A stretch of 64,000 bases of DNA from Rachicladosporium sp. CCFEE 5018 (taxonomy: Eukaryota; Ascomycota; Dothideomycetes; Cladosporiales; Cladosporiaceae): positions 1,126,176 through 1,190,175 of the forward strand of contig KZ111147.1 in assembly GCA_002077045.2 (NCBI GenBank). Reading direction: 5' to 3'. Made by a program: the position numbers and the translations under genes. Below are positions 57,295 to 64,000 of this stretch, one piece after another (the first letter of the stretch is position 1; every line of letters starts with the position of its first letter). The notes under the pieces are model-generated. The model was not told where the DNA came from. It worked only from the letters and a program-made list of their open reading frames with translations, and ran no database searches.

Positions 57295-58799
57295 ATGTCT
57301 GTTCCATATAGTATTCGGAAGCAGAAGGAGGAGGCCTCGCAGGAGCTGCTTGTAGGAGCGCCAGTAGCGCAGAGGGCGAGCCAGAAGATCCCATTGATCG
57401 CGAGAAGTCATGTCAGCGAGAGGGCAATGAAGACATTGGACATCGTGAGTCGTTCGAATGAGCATAGCCATGTCTCAATGCTGATTATCCACTGGGATAG
57501 GTCGAGAGATTCGTCGAGGAAGAATGCATTCCCGCCGACATCTTGGTGCAGCAGCAAGTCGGCCAAGGTGTGAAGGAACGATTCAGTGCACACCCTCCCA
57601 TCGTCGACGTCCTCAAGAAGCGTGCCCAGGAGCTTGGACTATGGAACATGTTCTTGCCCAAGAACCATTTCAAGGAGGGAGCCGGGTTCAGCAACTTGGA
57701 GTATGGACTGATGGCTGAGTACCTTGGCAAGAGTCTGATCGCCTCCGAGGCGACCAACTGCGCTGCCCCGGACACTGGCAACATAGAAGTCTTCGCCAAG
57801 TACGGCACACAAGAGCAGAAGGATCGCTGGCTCAAGCCTCTCCTCGCAGGCGAGATCCGCTCTGCTTTCCTGATGACAGAGCCCGACGTAGCCAGCTCAG
57901 ACGCCACGAACATCACCCTCAACATGGTCAAGGAAGGTAATGACTACATCCTCAACGGCTCCAAGTGGTGGTCTTCCGGCGCCGGCGACCCGCGCTGCAA
58001 GATCTACATCGTGATGGGCAAATCAGACCCCAACAACGCCTCGGTCTACAAGCAACAGTCCGTCATCTTCGTCCCCGCCGAAACCCCAGGCATCACAATC
58101 CACCGCATGCTCTCCGTCTACGGTTTCGACGACGCCCCCCACGGTCACGGCCACATAACCTTCAACAACGTCCGCGTCCCCGCCTCCAACATGTGCCTAG
58201 GCGAAGGCCGCGGCTTCGAAGTCATCCAAGGCCGTCTCGGCCCGGGACGTATCCATCACGCCATGCGCAGCATCGGCGCCGCGGAGAAAGCCCTCGAGTA
58301 CTTCCTCGCGCGCATCAACGACCCCAAGAAAACCCCTTTCGGCAAGCAACTCCACGAACACGGTATAATGATGGAGCGCGTAGCCCGCTCTCGCATCGAG
58401 ATCGACACCGCGCGTCTGACAGTCCTGAACGCCGCGCTCGTCATAGACTCCAAAGACGCCAAGGCCGCGCTCAAAGAAATCGCGGAAGCGAAGGTGCAGA
58501 TCCCCGCCATGGCGCTTGAGGTCATCGACCGTGCTATTCAGGCTTATGGAGGTGCGGGTGTTAGTCAGGACACGCCGTTGGCGAATATGTGGGCGCATGG
58601 ACGGACTATGAGGATCGTGGATGGGCCGGACGAGGTGCATCTGATGCAGCTGGCGAAGAATGAGAATAAGCGCGGGAAGGCTATGTATGAGAAGATTGAG
58701 TGGCAGAAGAGGAAGACTGATGAGATGGCGAAGACGTTTGGGGTTACGAGGAGGGATGTGCTGCAGTTGGATCGGGAGCATTCGAAGTCGAGGTTGTAG
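57295..58799 (+). CDS. Peroxisomal acyl-CoA dehydrogenase (ACAD10/11-like), copy B
   Basis: Homeologue of 36712-38216: exons 57295-57444 and 57501-58799, a 56-base intron whose sequence is largely different from copy A, 482 residues almost unchanged (GNIEVF for GNMEVF). It ends Ser-Arg-Leu (PTS1). Confidence 0.9.
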
Positions 58800-58882
58800 T
58801 GGTTTGAGAGTGGGTATGTAGGTTGATGGATGTGTGTATGGATCTCCACGTACATCGTTACTAGTCCCTCCGTCTATCGTAT

Positions 58883-60865
58883 CTACGCTAAGCACTTGTC
58901 CACGAACTTCACAACTCTCTCACACATATCCCTTACATGCCCCTGCTCAGCAAATGTGTGATCCTCCCTCGGGTAAATCACGTACTCGTACGGCAGGCCC
59001 GCTGCTTCCAGCCCTCTCCGAAAGCCTTGAGCCTGCTCGACGGGAACTCTCACATCCTTCTCACCATGCAAAATCAGCATCGGCGGAATCACCCCACCCT
59101 TCTTGACAGCATCCTTCATCTCCCATATCGCGCTGCCCTGCCGATCGCTGCAGTCCTCCTTATCCGCACTCCACGGACTATGCCCCAGCAGCTCAGTCTC
59201 ATACGAGCCGGCATCGGAAGACATACCCATCGTGGCCCAGTCCGTTACGCCCGCGCCTGCGATCCCGCCTTTGAACTTCCAACCTTTGCCGTGCAGTCCA
59301 TTCCGTACGGAGGAGAGATAGGTCAGATAGCCACCTTGACTATAGCCTCCAACAACCATATTCTCTTTGTCCGCCAGACCCTTGTCGATTGCGGCTTGTG
59401 TGAGAGCCACAACGTCGGTTTCGTCGTACTTCCCCATGCCGCCTATCGAGTAGGCTGCGAAGCGCTCTCCTCGGCCTGACGAGCCGCGATAGTTGGGCAT
59501 GAGGACCGAGTAGCCTGCTGCGAGGAGGCAGGGCGTCCAGAAGAAGAACTGTGCGTCGAAGGCGTTGGTCCTACGGTAGTAAGGGCCGCCGTGGATGATC
59601 ACTGCGGTCTTGCCGGGAGATGTCAAGGGAGAGGAAACGTATGTGCTTGACTCGGGTTTTAGGAAGAGGCCGTCAAGGGTCTCTTTGCCGTCGAAGGAAG
59701 TGGTCTCTACAGCTGTGGCGGTGCCGAAAGTGTGTTCGGCAAAGCTGGAGCCGTGAGTCGACAGAGTGATGTGTTCCTTGTTGGAGGCTACTGAGGTGGT
59801 GGTGTGCACCTCGGGCGGGCTGTTGATATCACCAATGGCCAGGGCGAGGACTGTGGTCCCGTCGGCTGTCTGTATTGCGTGCCAGGAAAGGATCTCCTTC
59901 TGCACCTCGAAGAGATGTCTGCCGCCCAGACTGTAGATCTTGTCCACAAGCCCATGCTGCACTTTGACAAACACCTCCTTCCCAGCCTTGACGAGGTTTC
60001 TCGCACAGTCCGTCTCGCCATAGGCGACTCGAGTGAAATTCGCTTCCGTCTCGTGAATCGATGCCCGGTGAACAGATGACCCAGAAGAGGCCTTGCCCTC
60101 GGTGAAAGGCGCAACGAAGCAGAAATCGTCACCAGCACAGACAAGCGAGGAGGCGATCCCGCCTACACCTCCGACTTCCCGCCTCTCACCACTCGCTACA
60201 TCCACAACCCCGAAGCCAGTGCCCTTCAACATCTGGCTTTCAAAATCCGGTCGTGCAGTCGTCATGATCACAATGCTGTCGCCAGTCCCGTTCCAGTCAA
60301 ATTCAAGTACGTGCTCCACGCCGTGCACAAGCGTCTTCACTTCTTTCGAAGCCAGGTCCACAACTCTCAGTCGTGCGTAGTCCCACTCCTCACCCCATAC
60401 TATCGCATCATCCTTCTCCTCGTCGCGTTTCTTCTTCTCGGGCGTCTTCTCGTCTGCCGACAAGAAAGCGATTTTCTTGCCATCATGGGAGAACTTAGGT
60501 TTCGATATAGGTTTCTCGCCTTTGACGTCCGTGACCGCCACACCCTCACCGCCCTTCACCACATTCATAACATAGATAGCAGATCTCTCGCCGCTTTTGG
60601 CGCGGTCAGAGATGAAAGCTACATGTTCGCTATCTGGAGACCAGACGGGGGAGGTGTCATAGGATAGTCCCGAGCTGATCTGACGCGCAGATTTGGCGAC
60701 ATTTACCTCTGCTAGCCAGAGCGTGGACCGAGCATCTGCGCCTTTGGTCGGAGCCCATGACAGGTTCGTACTGTAGAGAGCTTGCTTGCCATTGGGGGAG
60801 AGGGTCACAGAGGTCGGAGCTTCAAGAGCCAGGAGGTCTTTCAGCAGATTCTCTGGGATAGGCAT
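58883..60865 (-). CDS. S9-family serine peptidase (acylaminoacyl-peptidase/DPP type), copy B
   Basis: Homeologue of 38300-40282: single exon, 660 residues, catalytic triad kept (GYSQGGY, HGEKDVRVP, REDHTF). The frame upstream of the chosen ATG is not preserved against copy A, which supports MPIPENLL as the start. Confidence 0.9.
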   Translation of the reverse strand: MPIPENLLKDLLALEAPTSVTLSPNGKQALYSTNLSWAPTKGADARSTLWLAEVNVAKSARQISSGLSYDTSPVWSPDSEHVAFISDRAKSGERSAIYVMNVVKGGEGVAVTDVKGEKPISKPKFSHDGKKIAFLSADEKTPEKKKRDEEKDDAIVWGEEWDYARLRVVDLASKEVKTLVHGVEHVLEFDWNGTGDSIVIMTTARPDFESQMLKGTGFGVVDVASGERREVGGVGGIASSLVCAGDDFCFVAPFTEGKASSGSSVHRASIHETEANFTRVAYGETDCARNLVKAGKEVFVKVQHGLVDKIYSLGGRHLFEVQKEILSWHAIQTADGTTVLALAIGDINSPPEVHTTTSVASNKEHITLSTHGSSFAEHTFGTATAVETTSFDGKETLDGLFLKPESSTYVSSPLTSPGKTAVIIHGGPYYRRTNAFDAQFFFWTPCLLAAGYSVLMPNYRGSSGRGERFAAYSIGGMGKYDETDVVALTQAAIDKGLADKENMVVGGYSQGGYLTYLSSVRNGLHGKGWKFKGGIAGAGVTDWATMGMSSDAGSYETELLGHSPWSADKEDCSDRQGSAIWEMKDAVKKGGVIPPMLILHGEKDVRVPVEQAQGFRRGLEAAGLPYEYVIYPREDHTFAEQGHVRDMCERVVKFVDKCLA

Positions 60866-61653
60866 GTGGAATTGTGACGAGGAAGATGGTACGACGCTTT
60901 TCAAGCAAGGCAGGGACGCTGATAATGAATAGCGCGATAGGATCTGAAGATCAGGAAAGAATGTAGAAGTACTTATACGCTGGATTCAAGAACGAGGCCA
61001 GCTACGAGGCAAGCTGTCGTGGCTCGCGTGGTCCGAGGTGATGTTATTGTTGATCGTCAGGCAACCATTGAAAGCGTTTCTGGAACCAGGGAGCAGGTAG
61101 CAGTGGCCACGCCACTAGACACGTGAGTGTCGCAGTGGCTTCAATCCGCGTTGTCTCGAAGTGGCAGGTGGTGGAGCTAGGTGATAAACGTGGTGGAGGA
61201 GCTGAGCCGGAGCTCGGAGTAGAGGAGTTCGACACGTTCATGACATGTGCGGTCCAGACGAAAGAAACGAATGCATGTCAGCAGTAATAATGCTGAACTA
61301 CCTTACTGTGGGGCACGATGCCTTCACATCATAGCGGTCGGCATGTTGCGAGGTTCATCAGGGAGCGATCAGGAATCACGTTGAAGACTTCTCTATCGAG
61401 GAAGCGGAATTCGCAGTGCATTGGACTACGGGTTACTATGCATCGATTTTGCAGCTACTTCGTCTATCATGATTCTCGTCCTTCAGCACCATCTCACGTG
61501 CCTCCTAGCTCGCCCTCGTCCTGTCTCATTCCCTCCACCTCCAGCATACGTCCATCAGACCCTATGGTGGTAGAAGCACTTTACACGCACTTCGATCGTG
61601 TATTCACGGCAGAAAATATCTCTCTCGTGCAGTGTTTCACACTCGCGCCCCAT
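60866..61653. other. S9 peptidase promoter and cofilin 3' flank, copy B
   Basis: Partner of 40283-41064. No gene seen. Confidence 0.55.
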
Positions 61654-62344
61654 CTAACGGCCCTTGCGCACCCGCGAGATGATGTTTTCGTGCTCAATGT
61701 CGTCCGCGTCGTTGGCCTGGATGTCGACTGCAATGCCGTTGAGCGAGCGCTTGAGCGCTTCCTTGGAGGTCGAGTACATCATGCGAGGCTGTGTAAAAGC
61801 AAAAGTCAGCTCAATGACCTTGACGAAGCCCCCTGGACTCCATATTCGAACGTCCCAGCCCATGGCTCCCACACCGTCTCCCTGGCCTCCTCGCAAAGCA
61901 TAGCACGGACAACACTCACATACAACCCCGCCTCATCCGGCACCCAGCTCAAAAACATGATCTTGTTCCTCAGCCCCGCGCCCCCCTCAGCGTCAAACTC
62001 GACATCAAACACCGCGTATCTTGCTCCAATCTGCTCCTTGCCCTTCTTATCCTTTGACTTCGCACTTACGAGCTTCTCGCGGAACTTGCTGTAGTCCGGG
62101 TCGGTGGAGGTCTCCTCGACAACGATCTCTTTGTAGTCGTCCGAGAGGGCGTAGATGATCCATTTCGTTTCTTTCTTGAGCTTGAGGTCGTTGAATTGTT
62201 GTATACAGTCGGGGGAGACGGAGACACTGTGGCGATAGGGTTAGGATACGGTGGAGGGAGGACGGGGGGATGGAGGGTACCCTGATTGCGCCTAGTGAGT
62301 TGTTAGCTTGGTATGGAGAGAGTAGTTGACCGGAGACTCACCAT
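61654..62344 (-). CDS. COF1: Cofilin (ADF family), copy B, with ATG-only exon and 11-nt exon
   Basis: Homeologue of 41065-41766: exons 62344-62342 (ATG), 62291-62281 (11 nt), 62226-61920, 61788-61654, 151 residues. The microexon and its AG and GT flanks are identical to copy A while the surrounding introns have changed, and the first donor here is the consensus GTGAGT. Together these support the unusual exon plan. Confidence 0.88.
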
Positions 62345-63247
62345 GATGGCTCACTTGCCGCGAGGCTAGAATGAATGCTCTTCACTTACTTGCGCTTGCG
62401 TGGTTGACTGCGAGTGGTGGGGTCAGCGTTGTGCGGTGTGACCACTCCTCAGTCGTGAGCGAGGTGGACGTCGATGTCTTACGTTTTGAGGCGGTAAGGG
62501 AACTGTGCGGGAAATGTTGCGTATGAAGGTGACGAATTCAATAGGCACCTGTCATTGTTGACTGCAGTAAGCGAATGGCGGCGCAACATATTGCCAAGGC
62601 TGAGATAAAGTGGTGGGGCAACGACGCAGCAGAAATCAAGGGTCTCATGAGGCGTACAGTGAAGGCTCGCTGGCTACCACTGACAGAGGACACATTATCG
62701 GTAATCCTAGGGTAGACGGCAGAGCAGTTCGTAGTCTTGACAAAGCACCTCCATTCTACCTGAGCCTTCCCCTCGACGTGGACATGCACTCGTCCACTTC
62801 ATTTAAACCTCCCGCCGACGCCCACATTGCTCTTTTGTTTAGTCTGATTACAGCAGATGTGCACCTAGTATGAAACAACAAACGCCATTCGCATGCAGAG
62901 TTCTACCGTCTGTGTCTGTGTAGTCGTGAAGGAGTGTGAAGGCATAGCGTGCAGACGGATTAGTGGTCGCAAGTCACGCGAAGCTGTACAATCGCCGGAG
63001 ATCCTGGTTCACACCAGCCGCCTCCGCTTCGAATACCCAGTCCAAGGATCGTCAGTCGAGATCAAGTAACGGTCCATCCGTGTATTCTGCCTGTCAACCT
63101 CGTTACTCCAGAATTCCAGTAAGCGTTGATCCTCCTAGCTCTGCTTGCACTCTGCAGCATCCTGCTTCGGTTTCGAGCCATCCTCCTGCGTCAATGTCAG
63201 CAATCGCCCTTTGCCAAACAAAGCGCTTATCAGGAGCGGCGGAAACT
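62345..63247. other. Cofilin promoter and NAP1 3' flank, copy B
   Basis: Partner of 41767-42674. No gene seen; conserved patches at about 62815-62910 and 62950-63060. Confidence 0.5.
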
Positions 63248-64000
63248 TCATACATCATCCTCATCCTCCTCCTCATCGTCTTCGTCCCTCTCCTCGTCGT
63301 CTTCATCCTCATCATCCTCGTCCTCGAACTCGTCCTCATCGAAGTCGTCCATGTCCTGCTCAAATTGCAGGGCCTCGCCTGTGAACCAATCGATAGCGCG
63401 GGGAATGAGCTTCTCCTTTATGTCCTCGCCCAACTGGTAGTCAAGCTCGAGTTTCTGCTCAATCTCCTCGTCGATCTCGTCATCGTCGTCTGATGGTGGC
63501 GTGGCGGGGTTGAAGAAATCGAAGAAGCTGGGTGTAGGTAGGGTCTTCTTGACGATGCGAGTCTGCTTGGTGTCTGCTTCCTGTCAGTGATGCATTCCCA
63601 CTGGATGTCGACATTTCATAACTCACTCTTGTTCCTCTGCTTCTTGCTCTCCACTCTGACAGTCAGGTCCTTGCCAGACTTCCAGTCGATCTTGTCACCC
63701 TCAGCGTGGTCGTAGATAAAGTCTCCACCATAGCCGTTCTCTTCTTGGTAGTAGTATGTCTTGCTGATCGTCTTATTCGTGAAGAAGTCATTCGCCGCAA
63801 ACTCGAAGATCAGACGGAAGCCAGGACGGTCCAAGTATTCCATGCGGATATCAGTCAGGTGCTTGAGCGCCTCCTCGTCGCGGTCTGTGATGGTCTCTGC
63901 CAGCGAGGAGTTCTTCATGGCACTAAGCCAGAACTCTGGGATACCCTTGGTATCTGCACCCTCCTTGTCGTCAGCCTTGGTCTTCTCGTCCTTCTCCTCC
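63248..64000 (-). CDS. NAP1: Nucleosome assembly protein 1, copy B, cut by window end
   Basis: C-terminal part of the homeologue of 42675-44090. Exon 63573-63248 (acidic tail and stop) and exon 63627 to beyond 64000 (NAP fold: AMKNSSLAETITDRDEE, AANDFFTNKTISKTYYY). The intron at 63574-63626 is 53 bases and unlike the 56-base copy A intron. The 5' part lies outside the window. Confidence 0.93.

Larger units (their letters stand above)
46241..64000. other. Contig B2 (homologue B, second part)
   Basis: Homeologue of 25648-43430, running from inside SAC3 to inside NAP1 with the same gene order, strands and introns. It should follow contig B1 after about 477 missing bases. Confidence 0.9.

Overview
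The window is nuclear DNA of a filamentous or black-yeast ascomycete. Genes are intron-containing (mostly 50-70 nt introns with GT..AG ends and CTRAC-like branch sites) and closely spaced, and the protein families (fungal Cdc34, Sac3, DUF2841/YDR124W-like, PTS1-bearing acyl-CoA dehydrogenase, F-box) point to Pezizomycotina, most likely Dothideomycetes. Nearly every locus is present twice at about 1-5 % divergence, which fits a hybrid or highly heterozygous diploid genome. Hortaea werneckii is a candidate, but the species cannot be fixed from sequence alone.

Layout. Three 100-N gaps cut the window into four contigs: A1 (1-8982), B1 (9083-21720), A2 (21821-46140) and B2 (46241-64000). A1 and B1 carry the same genes in the same order, and so do A2 and B2. 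The last 1167 bases of A1 (7816-8982) recur without visible change at the start of A2 (21821-22987). The end of B1 (exon 3 of SAC3) and the start of B2 (same exon) are separated by 477 bases as measured on copy A. The scaffold therefore appears to interleave two homologous chromosomes. The true orders are A1 joined to A2 and B1 joined to B2, and the apparent tandem duplications are an assembly product.

Gene order on one homologue: DUF2841/YDR124W-like gene (seen only in B) <, about 3.1 kb without a recognisable gene, YCF1-like ABCC transporter <, ADE12 <, SAC3 >, a 132-residue one-helix membrane protein <, decayed F-box gene >, decayed APH/kinase-like remnant >, LIN1 >, CDC34 >, peroxisomal acyl-CoA dehydrogenase >, S9 peptidase <, cofilin <, NAP1 <, TIM8 >, RPL25 <. 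TIM8 and RPL25 are seen only in A because copy B runs off the window.

These are mostly housekeeping functions: vacuolar conjugate export, purine synthesis, mRNA export, splicing, ubiquitination, peroxisomal beta-oxidation, actin turnover, histone chaperoning, mitochondrial import and translation. They do not form a metabolic cluster. I found no transposon, CRISPR array, rRNA or convincing tRNA, and no undescribed defence or biosynthetic system. The points of most interest are the interleaved haplotypes, strongly uneven divergence between homeologues (including a divergent island in SAC3), an F-box gene with a stop shared by both copies, a cofilin gene whose first coding exon is only ATG and whose second is 11 nt, paired CCTCGG motifs before a PTS1 acyl-CoA dehydrogenase, and a conserved non-coding island carrying a 7-codon upstream ORF before YCF1.
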